NCBI GenBank assembly: GCA_965652775.1
Contig: CBFGXP010000003.1
Location: 1 to 53,304, forward strand
Direction: 5' to 3'
Length of the DNA: 53,304 nt
Origin: VBAS01 sp965652775
Lineage (GTDB): Bacteria; Bacteroidota; Bacteroidia; Chitinophagales; Chitinophagaceae
Below the pieces are notes generated by a model. It ran no database searches, had not been told where the DNA came from, and was given only the letters and a program-made list of their open reading frames with translations. The first letter of the stretch is position 1. Each line of letters opens with the position of its first letter. This document shows, one piece after another, positions 17,613-24,806 of the stretch. Both the position numbers and the translations under genes were made by a program.

Positions 17613-19403
17613 TTATGATTCCTGCATTTTATGTGAGAAACGAAGAATAATAAACTCCGCAGGTCTTACAACTGCCATTCCAATTTCAACGATCATTCTT
17701 CCTTCCAGAATATCCAATGCTGTCATTGTTTGGTTAAGTCCTACTGCTACATAAAAAGCTTGCTCAGGTTTGGCACCAGCTAATGCACCAGCCCGCCATT
17801 GAAGGATCAGAAAGTTTTCGATCATTCCCTTTACTTTTACCCAGGTATTTGCATCATTAGGCTCAAATACAAATGGCTCCGATGCTTTTTTTACTGATTC
17901 TTCCACCATATTAAAGAAACGACGAACAGAAATATATCTCCATTCATTATCATTACCCGCAAGTGTTCTTGCACCCCATACCTGTACACCCCTGCCAGTA
18001 AATGTGCGTATCACATTTATGGATTTGCCGGTTGTGGATACATTCAGATCAGTTTGTTCTGCATCACTCACTTTAAACACAGGCTCAATCACTGATTGAA
18101 CCGTAACATTTGCCGGAGCTTTCCACACTCCTCTTGTCCTGTCTACATAAGCATAGACACCAGCCATTGCGGCTGAAGGTGGAAGTTCAACATAAAGCTT
18201 ACCAATAACCTCCGCCACTTTGGCCTGGAATGCTGGGTTTACCGTGTCGCCCAGGAGTGATTTATTCTTTTCGGTTGTGTTCGAATTGACAGTGGCATTT
18301 TTTGCATTCTTCTGAATTTTATCTTTATTAACTCCGTCAATAAACTTTTTGATCTCGTCGTTCAAAGCCTTTTTAGTTGGGTCTGTTAATTTATCAGTAT
18401 CTGTAACTTCTTTCACTACTTTATCGACATCATCCTGTATAGGCTTTATCACACTTTCAATGGGCTTTTTATTTTCGTCCACCATATAAAATTGAAGATT
18501 CTCCCACGATCTTTCGATTAAACTGATCTTATCGGCTTTATTATCTTTCGTTACTTCCTCCATTGCTGTTTTGATGACATCACTCAATTGTGCGGCATTT
18601 ATAAACAGCAAAACATCATCGTAACTTAACCCTTCCAATTCGCCATCTGCCGTACCTTCTTTATGATTGAACCTGACATTGCTATTTTCATAACGATAGT
18701 TATAGGTCGTTTTGAGGTAAGGAAAATAAGCCGCGCCATACTTAAGTTCCGACGTACCGATCTTTGATCTGAGTGTGTCAATGCTTTTATCAAGATCAAG
18801 GCCTTTCGCTTTATCTTCTTCATCGAGATAGGCAGGAATCACGTCCACTATCGTAAAACGATCTTTCAGATCGCCGCATTGCAACAATGATTTTTTATAG
18901 ATGTCATAATATTTATCTGTGCTCTTTAATGCAGCGAGATCCGGAAATACCATCAACGTGATCTCATCTATCTTTTTTATTTGCGTCAACGCTGAAAAGG
19001 CTTTGCTATCATCATATAAGTCTGCAGACGGAGCCGCGCCACCTGATGGATAAGCAGCTACTGAAAATATATAACAAGGGCCGCCGCCGTTATCAAAGTA
19101 ATTCCGAACAGCATGATACATTAAGTACGGTGTCGCCTCTATTGGCTTTGCTATTACCGGGCTATCATTGCTATCGACAACAACACTTATCTCCTGGTAA
19201 AATGCATCACCGTAATACGTTTCATACTCGAGAAAGGAAGTGATGCGAATTGGCTTTTGCCTTAGATCATCCGGGATTATCCGGTCTGCCATCCGGGTAT
19301 GGCCCACAAAAACAGGAATTGCAGTCTCCACTTCAGCTACAGAAGGTGGAAACTTCGCAATCTCTTCAATGTAAACTCCGGGAGTTTTGTACGATGTAGC
19401 CAT
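17613..19403 (-). CDS. Contractile tail sheath protein (Afp2/3/4-like)
   Basis: This 596-aa sheath subunit begins MATSYKTPGVYIEEIAKFPP, the usual start of phage and CIS sheaths. It has LPPSAAMAGVYAYVDRTRGV at about 407-426 and the C-terminal core RRFFNMVEESVKKA, ending PAEFIILRFSHKMQES. The N- and C-terminal strands interlock neighbouring subunits and drive contraction. Residues about 237-400 are a lysine- and aspartate-rich helical insertion, presumably an outward-facing domain. This is the only sheath gene, whereas Afp has three, so one protein probably makes the whole sheath including the terminal rings. Confidence 0.95.
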   Translation of the reverse strand: MATSYKTPGVYIEEIAKFPPSVAEVETAIPVFVGHTRMADRIIPDDLRQKPIRITSFLEYETYYGDAFYQEISVVVDSNDSPVIAKPIEATPYLMYHAVRNYFDNGGGPCYIFSVAAYPSGGAAPSADLYDDSKAFSALTQIKKIDEITLMVFPDLAALKSTDKYYDIYKKSLLQCGDLKDRFTIVDVIPAYLDEEDKAKGLDLDKSIDTLRSKIGTSELKYGAAYFPYLKTTYNYRYENSNVRFNHKEGTADGELEGLSYDDVLLFINAAQLSDVIKTAMEEVTKDNKADKISLIERSWENLQFYMVDENKKPIESVIKPIQDDVDKVVKEVTDTDKLTDPTKKALNDEIKKFIDGVNKDKIQKNAKNATVNSNTTEKNKSLLGDTVNPAFQAKVAEVIGKLYVELPPSAAMAGVYAYVDRTRGVWKAPANVTVQSVIEPVFKVSDAEQTDLNVSTTGKSINVIRTFTGRGVQVWGARTLAGNDNEWRYISVRRFFNMVEESVKKASEPFVFEPNDANTWVKVKGMIENFLILQWRAGALAGAKPEQAFYVAVGLNQTMTALDILEGRMIVEIGMAVVRPAEFIILRFSHKMQES

Positions 19404-19424
19404 GATAATTGGTTTTTATATTGT

Positions 19425-20648
19425 TTAAATTGTTAGATACATTTCACTACACAGGTATCGTATCACTTTCTTCTTTTCGGGATCAAACGGATCAACTTTA
19501 TCTATTGCCCCCAGTTTATAAATCACGGGATTCTTTAATACATCGATCACTGCTGAATTATCTTTTTTTAACGTCAACGTCTTTATTGGTTCTTCGGATA
19601 ATGGCACTGGTTCCTTTGACACGAATGCCGAGTCTTTCTTTTCAAATAAGATTTTATGTGCTGAGCTGTCACTGATCGAATAATTGTCTTTCATGAGTCT
19701 CAGATTATATTTCCATAAAACGGACCGGTTGCGGAAATGAATAACAAAATCTCGCGGCGTCAGTTTCGTTTCATCAGTCTTATCAGATGGTAATTTACCT
19801 CCGTCCAGTATCTGCATTTCTTTTGGAAGATCACCTTCATGATGGATGTCGATTATTCCCCATGCCTTCTTTGCCCCTGAATGAGGATCATAGTAAACTA
19901 ATTTCTCTTTCCCGTTTATCGTCAATTTGTATCGGCCTGCCGCCAGACCTGAAAAGATTTTTATTGTATCGCTCATATTGGTGGTTTGCCCAACAGTATG
20001 ATCGAGAACGATTCTTTTAAAATCTTCTTTTGTATTGTCAAACCCTTCTACTTTTATTTTGGCTCCTGGAATTGTTACAAGGGGCAATAGATCTTTTGTA
20101 AAATCAATTAAGTCATCAGTTGTGGCATACTGTGTTTTATTGTCTGCAAGCCTTTTCCAAAAATTTTTATCGGTTAATGGTTTGCTGTTTGCGCCTGCTG
20201 GATTTGCCTGCAGACATTCATTGACCTCGCCGTCTGCATTCACTACCAGGTTGCCCTGTTGATAAACTACTTCTTCATCGTAATCAGCGATAGGCGTTGT
20301 GAGATAACGACTTGCTTCTGAAAAATTATTGTTCTGATTAGTCGCATAAAATTTTTTATCCTTGTAATCATCCTGGTCCCAATTAGTGAAATGAGTAAAA
20401 TAAACGTTCTCACAAAAGAGATAAAACCGAAATACAATATTTGGCGAAAGCTCAGACAAAGGTTTCCCGTTTTGAGCCGGTGTAAGAATGATAAGTTTAT
20501 TTCCAGCTTGCCGGAATATCAGGCGATACTGATTCAATAATTCAATACAATCTGGTGCAGGCACAATTGTAAAATCATTACATGCTCTATTAATATAATA
20601 GTCATGCCTGAGAGTGACGGTGAATAAAATTTTATAGGCTGACGTCAT
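19425..20648 (-). CDS. Unassigned eCIS protein with carbohydrate-binding-like segment, between terminator and sheath genes
   Basis: This 407-aa protein has no signal peptide or membrane segment. I do not recognise the full-length family. The first 100 residues form a beta-rich domain (AYKILFTVTLRHDYY, then LIFRQAGNKLIIL). Residues about 123-167 look like a CBM5/12-type carbohydrate-binding or tail-fibre module: VVYQQGNLVVNADGEV, then ECLQANPAGA and FWKRLAD. The remainder is beta-rich (GLAAGRYKLTINGKEKLVYY near 250). Its start overlaps the stop of the terminator gene by 4 bp (ATGA), so translation is probably coupled. Position suggests a cap, cap-adaptor or surface-decoration role like the extra cap components reported for the Algoriphagus eCIS; that is inference. 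Confidence 0.7.
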   Translation of the reverse strand: MTSAYKILFTVTLRHDYYINRACNDFTIVPAPDCIELLNQYRLIFRQAGNKLIILTPAQNGKPLSELSPNIVFRFYLFCENVYFTHFTNWDQDDYKDKKFYATNQNNNFSEASRYLTTPIADYDEEVVYQQGNLVVNADGEVNECLQANPAGANSKPLTDKNFWKRLADNKTQYATTDDLIDFTKDLLPLVTIPGAKIKVEGFDNTKEDFKRIVLDHTVGQTTNMSDTIKIFSGLAAGRYKLTINGKEKLVYYDPHSGAKKAWGIIDIHHEGDLPKEMQILDGGKLPSDKTDETKLTPRDFVIHFRNRSVLWKYNLRLMKDNYSISDSSAHKILFEKKDSAFVSKEPVPLSEEPIKTLTLKKDNSAVIDVLKNPVIYKLGAIDKVDPFDPEKKKVIRYLCSEMYLTI

Positions 20649-21235
20649 GATACTTGTGTTTTGCCGATTGCATTTATCCCGATTTCCAATATTGGTTCGC
20701 CAATCGAATCTTCTGCTTCTTCTTCAATACCCACCACCCGCATCTTATACAACACACTGGGTACGTACTTTCCGCCAAGTATGCCCCATAAATGATTCAT
20801 TTGTTCAAAATTTAATGTATGGAGGTCAAGAACAAGCCGCTCGATCTTTGGATCAAGCAACGGGCTGTTCTGTGTATCAAAAACAAACTTGTGCTGGAAA
20901 AACTGTATTACGAATGAAAGCACTTTTAAAGCTTCACTGTAATCGGTCTGTTTGGCTGCTATTAAGAGATATAGATTAAGATATATCCTTGGGTTCTTAT
21001 AAATTATCTTGTCGTCGATCTTCCGAAAATTATCAGGAGATTTTGAAAGACGATCTTCTTCGATGTTTACAATTGAGATCAATGCCCGCGCGGCATTTGT
21101 TGAAGTATCCCCATCACCATCCAGCACCTTCACAATATTACCCACCTTTATAATTTCCTCACTTCCGGAATTAAGTTTGATAGAGAGATAATTCTTTAGC
21201 TCTTTTTCAACAAATCCAAGTGCTTCCTTGATCAT
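20645..21235 (-). CDS. eCIS tail terminator/cap, Pvc16-Afp16-like (DUF4255)
   Basis: This 196-aa protein matches DUF4255, the N-terminal domain of Pvc16/Afp16. It begins MIKEALGFVEKELKNYLS and contains VKVLDGDGDTSTNAARALIS (about 33-52), then RIYLNLYLLIAAKQTDYSEA and LHTLNFEQMNHLWGILGGKY. Afp16 forms the hexameric cap that ends tube and sheath growth. It is the first gene of the operon, with a 200-bp spacer separating it from rsmI. It overlaps the next gene by 4 bp. Confidence 0.93.
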   Translation of the reverse strand: MIKEALGFVEKELKNYLSIKLNSGSEEIIKVGNIVKVLDGDGDTSTNAARALISIVNIEEDRLSKSPDNFRKIDDKIIYKNPRIYLNLYLLIAAKQTDYSEALKVLSFVIQFFQHKFVFDTQNSPLLDPKIERLVLDLHTLNFEQMNHLWGILGGKYVPSVLYKMRVVGIEEEAEDSIGEPILEIGINAIGKTQVS

Positions 21236-21347
21236 AAGCAGTGCTTATACAAATTATAGAATGCACTACTATCATTGCCTTAAATGTTTTCTAAATATTC
21301 CGGATAAGTGGAAATCGAATATACACCCTAAGGTTAATACCGGCCAA

Positions 21348-21376
21348 TACCACTTTAGTGGTAATTAACAAAAATA
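21348..21376 (-). promoter_or_regulatory. Possible eCIS operon promoter -7 box with overlapping palindrome
   Basis: Reading the minus strand, TATTTTTG (21376 to 21369) fits the Bacteroidota -7 consensus TAnnTTTG. Directly downstream is a perfect 6-bp inverted repeat, TACCAC-TTTA-GTGGTA, at 21348-21363, where transcription would begin. No convincing TTG element sits at the expected distance upstream, so a regulator may be needed. It lies about 113 bp before the first operon gene. Treat as a candidate only. Confidence 0.3.
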
Positions 21377-21436
21377 TCTTACCAGGAATATTTCAGTGCA
21401 GGCGCAGCTATAGCTAAGATGAAAAACTTTGTGGCA

Positions 21437-22102
21437 TTAACCTTTGCCCTGTACAATAATTACGATCTCACCCTTTACGGATTTTTGTTTGAAGTATTCA
21501 CATACGTCTTTTAATGTTCCTCTCTTGTTTTCTTCAAACATTTTAGAGAGTTCCCGGCTGACACAACATTGCCTTTCTTCACCAAGAAATTGAATGAATT
21601 CTTCCAGTGTTTTTACAAGCCGCACAGGCGATTCATAAAAGATCATTGTTCGTTCTTCCTCAACTAATGATCTTAAAAGTGATTGCCTGCCTTTTTTTAA
21701 TGGAAGAAATCCTTCAAATAAAAACCTGTTCGATGGGATGCCGCTATTTACAAGTGCAGGCACAAAAGCAGTTGCTCCCGGGAGACATTCCGTTCTTATA
21801 TCATTCTTGATACATTCTCTTATTAATAAAAATGCAGGGTCTGAAATGCCAGGCGTGCCGGCATCAGTTACTAAGGCCATATTCTTTCCTGCTATCAATT
21901 GATCAACTAAATGTTGCAGCACTTTATGTTCATTATGCTGATGGTAAGGTGAAATTGGCTTTGTTACCTGGTAATGATTTAATAAATAGGAAGTGGTTCG
22001 TGTGTCTTCTGCAAGAATGAGATCTACTTCTTTCAAAACATCCAATGCCCTGATAGTTATATCTTTTAGATTACCGATTGGCGTAGGAACGATATAAAGC
22101 AT
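21437..22102 (-). CDS. rsmI: 16S rRNA (cytidine-1402-2'-O)-methyltransferase RsmI
   Basis: RsmI uses SAM to methylate the 2'-hydroxyl of C1402 in the 16S rRNA decoding centre. I start it at ATG 22102 (MLYIVPTPIGNLKDITIRAL), because the reading frame further upstream runs through repetitive spacer sequence. Tetrapyrrole-methylase motifs are clear: PTPIGN, DLILAEDTRTT, and ALVTDAGTPGISDPAFLL. At 221 aa it lacks the extra C-terminal helical domain of the longer E. coli enzyme. It is the last gene of a pssA-purS-rsmI run, after an 85-nt repeat-containing spacer. Confidence 0.93.
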   Translation of the reverse strand: MLYIVPTPIGNLKDITIRALDVLKEVDLILAEDTRTTSYLLNHYQVTKPISPYHQHNEHKVLQHLVDQLIAGKNMALVTDAGTPGISDPAFLLIRECIKNDIRTECLPGATAFVPALVNSGIPSNRFLFEGFLPLKKGRQSLLRSLVEEERTMIFYESPVRLVKTLEEFIQFLGEERQCCVSRELSKMFEENKRGTLKDVCEYFKQKSVKGEIVIIVQGKG

Positions 22103-22183
22103 GAATTTGAAAATTTGGACATGTGCAAATTTGAAAATGAAAAATCCTGAAAGACACAATTTCCAAATCTTCAAATTTTCACA
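22101..22183 (+). repeat. Intergenic imperfect inverted repeat built from an AATTTGAAAAT-like word
   Basis: The purS-rsmI spacer contains the word AATTTGAAAA twice in direct orientation (from 22104 and 22127). The arm 22101-22119 matches the reverse complement of 22162-22180 at 15 of 19 positions, giving a potential hairpin. The first arm overlaps the rsmI start codon. It belongs to the same general class as the repeats at 14078, 23211 and 29949 in this window. Confidence 0.6.
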
Positions 22184-22187
22184 CCAA

Positions 22188-22433
22188 CTAATTTACTGAC
22201 ACTTCAAAATATTCCATCACGGGGTTTGCAAGCAATTTTTTACTGGCTTCTTCTGCTAATTGCTTCGCTTGTTCTGGCGAGGCGGCATTTAATTGCAGTG
22301 TTATATTTTTTCCAACTCTTACATCCTCAACGCCACTTAACCCAAGATTCTGAAGGCCACCCATCACCGCCTTTCCCTGTGGATCCAACAACTCTTTTAA
22401 TGGCATTACCTTTATTTGAACTGTATAAGTCAT
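22188..22433 (-). CDS. purS: Phosphoribosylformylglycinamidine synthase subunit PurS
   Basis: This 81-aa protein matches the PurS family from end to end: TYTVQIKVMPLKELLDPQGK, then GLQNLGLSGVEDVRVGKNI and ANPVMEYFEVSV. PurS bridges PurL and PurQ in the multi-subunit FGAM synthase of purine biosynthesis. Its presence implies small PurL and PurQ elsewhere in the genome. It overlaps the end of pssA by 4 bp (ATGA), so the two are translationally coupled although they act in unrelated pathways. Confidence 0.93.
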   Translation of the reverse strand: MTYTVQIKVMPLKELLDPQGKAVMGGLQNLGLSGVEDVRVGKNITLQLNAASPEQAKQLAEEASKKLLANPVMEYFEVSVN

Positions 22434-23194
22434 GCTGGTTTATTTTTGAAGATCAAAGATACTATAACATAGGCTACCAGTACTATTGGAACGGCCAGCC
22501 ATTTCAATAAAACAGCAGCAGCAATTCCAATTATCAGCAGTAAATATTTTGGTAAGTTATTTTTAAAACTATAGTCTTTAAACTTTAGGCTCATTAATGG
22601 CAAATTACTAACCATTAAAAAAGAGAGAACAATTATTATTAAATAAAGTATCCACTTATTGATAATAAAATCGGTAATATTTACCGATGGGAACCAGATT
22701 ATCAATGGTAATGATGCAACGAAGAGTCCGGCTGCTGGTGTTGGCAATCCTTTAAAAAAGAATTGCTGTTCTTCATCCAGATTAAATTTTGCGAGTCGCC
22801 AGGCCGCCGCACAAGGAATTATTAAAGCCGGCAAAAGAAATGCGATCGAAACATCCAATCCGCCTTCTTCTTTTGCATAACTTATTCTTAAGAGCTGATA
22901 AATGATCAATCCCGGAGCGACACCAAAACTTACAACATCTGAAAGAGAGTCAAGTTGTTTGCCCATGGGAGAAGTTGCCTTAAAAAGACGGGCAAGAAAT
23001 CCATCAAGAAAATCAACAACGGCGGCGCAAAAGATAAGAGCAGCTCCCCATGTGATCTTTTCGGGCAAATCAACCTGCGTATATCCTTCATTATCTATGA
23101 ACGCAATGGTTTGGCCGGTTTGCAAAATAAAGATAATCGCAGTGGCACCAAGAAAAAGGTTCAGTAATGTAAAGAGGTTGGGGATATTTTTCAT
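22430..23194 (-). CDS. pssA: CDP-diacylglycerol-serine O-phosphatidyltransferase
   Basis: This 254-aa integral membrane enzyme makes phosphatidylserine from CDP-diacylglycerol and L-serine, the precursor of phosphatidylethanolamine. The CDP-alcohol phosphotransferase signature D-x2-DG-x2-AR-x8-G-x3-D-x3-D is complete, with Asp61, Asp64, Arg69, Gly78, Asp82 and Asp86. Several hydrophobic segments follow, including a pair near 180-245. The start MKNIPNLFTLLNLFLG is typical of the family. It leads a run with purS and rsmI. Confidence 0.93.
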   Translation of the reverse strand: MKNIPNLFTLLNLFLGATAIIFILQTGQTIAFIDNEGYTQVDLPEKITWGAALIFCAAVVDFLDGFLARLFKATSPMGKQLDSLSDVVSFGVAPGLIIYQLLRISYAKEEGGLDVSIAFLLPALIIPCAAAWRLAKFNLDEEQQFFFKGLPTPAAGLFVASLPLIIWFPSVNITDFIINKWILYLIIIVLSFLMVSNLPLMSLKFKDYSFKNNLPKYLLLIIGIAAAVLLKWLAVPIVLVAYVIVSLIFKNKPA

Positions 23195-23210
23195 GTATTT
23201 GTCAATTAGC

Positions 23211-23276
23211 TAATATGCTGATGTGCTAATGCAATATAATGCTCTTTTATTAGCACATTATTCAATCAGCAGATTA
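23211..23276 (+). repeat. Intergenic inverted repeat built from TAATnTGCTGAT / GTGCTAAT words
   Basis: Between pssA and the aminopeptidase gene, 23211-23222 matches the reverse complement of 23265-23276 at 11 of 12 positions. Adjacent GTGCTAAT at 23223-23230 matches the reverse complement of 23249-23256 at 8 of 8. The distal arm includes the stop codon of the aminopeptidase gene. A stem-loop could form in RNA read in either direction. There is no T-run, so I do not call it a terminator. Confidence 0.6.
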
Positions 23277-24560
23277 TCTCATTAAACTTTCTATCTCTTC
23301 AACGGTTATTGGAATATTTTTCATCAAATCTTTATTGCCTTGTCTTGTAACCCATACATTATTCTCAATTCGTATTCCCATTCCTTCTTCTTCAATGTAA
23401 ATACCGGGTTCAACCGTAAACACCATTCCTGGTTTAATGGGCTCCGTCATTGTACCGAGATCATGTACATCCACCCCAAGATGGTGTGAGATACCATGAT
23501 AGAGATATTTACGGTAGGCCCTGTTCTCAGGATCCTCATTTTTCACCTCTGATTTTTTTAGTAAGCCACCTTTCAAAAATAGTTCTGTGGCGACATCTCC
23601 CGCTTTCTCATGATATGTCATGATAGAAATGCCAGGTCGCAACATTTCCTTGCAGCGATTATGGAGATCAAGGCACATATTATATATCTTCTTCTGTCTT
23701 GCCGTGAATTTTCCGTTTACCGGAATCGTTCTTGTAAGATCAGCATTATATCCACCATATTCCGCACCAAAATCCATCAGTATCATTTCCCCATTCTTAC
23801 ATTCCTGGTTATTGGAAACATAATGAAGTGTTCTTGCCCTGTCGCCGCTGGCGATAATACTGCCGTACGCAGGGCCTGTAGCTCTTTGCATCAGGAACGA
23901 ATGAAATATTTCCGCTTCTATTTCATGTTCCCACACACCTGGTTTTATGAATTGAAGTAACCGACGAAATGTATTGTCAGTAATATCAATAGCTTTTTGC
24001 ATTACTTCAATTTCCAACGGACTCTTGATAGCACGCAGCCTCTTCAATATTTGTGCACTGCGTTTATAATTATGTAAAGGATATTTCCTTTTCATCTCTT
24101 CGGCATAGCGATAATCTTTTACAGGTACCCAATTAGCCTTGCGGTCGTGCTCATTTGTATTCAGGTAAATATTATCACTCCAGTGGATCCACTTTTGCAA
24201 CAATGGCTCCAGGCTGTCAATCCATACAATATTTTCAATACCGGATATTGCAGTAGCTTCTTGTTTACGCAATCTTTTGCCATCCCATTTTTCTTTCAAT
24301 TCATTTGGACGAACCAACACCAATACTTCACGAAATTTAGTTTCGGGATTATCGGGAAACAGGATCAACATACTGTCCTCCTGCGTCACCCCGGTTAACC
24401 AAAACAGATCTGCATTTTGCTTAAACTTATGAAGCGCATCCGCATTCATTGGCAATTCATCATTGCTGTTAAAAATAGCGATCGAATTTGGCGTCATTTC
24501 TTTTATGAACCGTTGCCTGTTTTGAATAAAAATTTGAGAGTTGAGCGGGAGATATTTCAT
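23274..24560 (-). CDS. pepP: Xaa-Pro aminopeptidase (M24B family)
   Basis: This 428-aa cytoplasmic metallopeptidase releases N-terminal residues that precede proline. The N-terminal 130 residues are an aminopeptidase-P N-domain (FNSNDELPMNADALHKFKQN, FWLTGVTQEDSM). The catalytic pita-bread domain has all the expected metal ligands: LMDFGAEYGGYNADLTRT (two Asp), HGISHHLGVDVHD (His), FTVEPGIYIEEEG (Glu) and IRIENNVWVT (Glu). The start ATG 24560 (MKYLPLN) fits the family. The gene is divergent from pckA across a 246-bp spacer. Confidence 0.92.
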   Translation of the reverse strand: MKYLPLNSQIFIQNRQRFIKEMTPNSIAIFNSNDELPMNADALHKFKQNADLFWLTGVTQEDSMLILFPDNPETKFREVLVLVRPNELKEKWDGKRLRKQEATAISGIENIVWIDSLEPLLQKWIHWSDNIYLNTNEHDRKANWVPVKDYRYAEEMKRKYPLHNYKRSAQILKRLRAIKSPLEIEVMQKAIDITDNTFRRLLQFIKPGVWEHEIEAEIFHSFLMQRATGPAYGSIIASGDRARTLHYVSNNQECKNGEMILMDFGAEYGGYNADLTRTIPVNGKFTARQKKIYNMCLDLHNRCKEMLRPGISIMTYHEKAGDVATELFLKGGLLKKSEVKNEDPENRAYRKYLYHGISHHLGVDVHDLGTMTEPIKPGMVFTVEPGIYIEEEGMGIRIENNVWVTRQGNKDLMKNIPITVEEIESLMR

Positions 24561-24746
24561 GACAAAATTGTTTTTAAAGATAGTCAGTACCTTTTACCGT
24601 ATTGTTTTGGTTTTCCCCAAAAGTTGATAAATCTCAAGCACAAAAATGTTCATACATCACTTTTGCAATAGTACTATTAATCAATGACTTTCGTACAGAC
24701 ACTATTTTTAATATCGTGGCGTTATAATGTGTGCAACGAACACTTG

Positions 24747-24779
24747 TTTGTTTTGAATAGGGTTTGTGCCCTACCTTTG
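24747..24779 (+). promoter_or_regulatory. Bacteroidota-type promoter of pckA
   Basis: TTTG at 24747-24750, a 21-nt spacer and TACCTTTG at 24772-24779 match the Bacteroidota sigma consensus (TTTG, 17-23 nt, TAnnTTTG). The pckA start codon lies 27 nt downstream. The rest of the 246-bp divergent spacer shows nothing else I can name. Confidence 0.75.
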
Positions 24780-24806
24780 CCGTCAACGTAAATAAAAAGC
24801 TTGGCT

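Noticed and set aside
1..21235. Prophage or type VI secretion system
   Set aside because: No capsid, portal, terminase, integrase or lysis gene and no TssJ/L/M-type membrane genes; the genes match the eCIS set.
22103..22174. N-terminal extension of rsmI
   Set aside because: It translates the word-repeat spacer and precedes the conserved MLYIVPTPIGN start.
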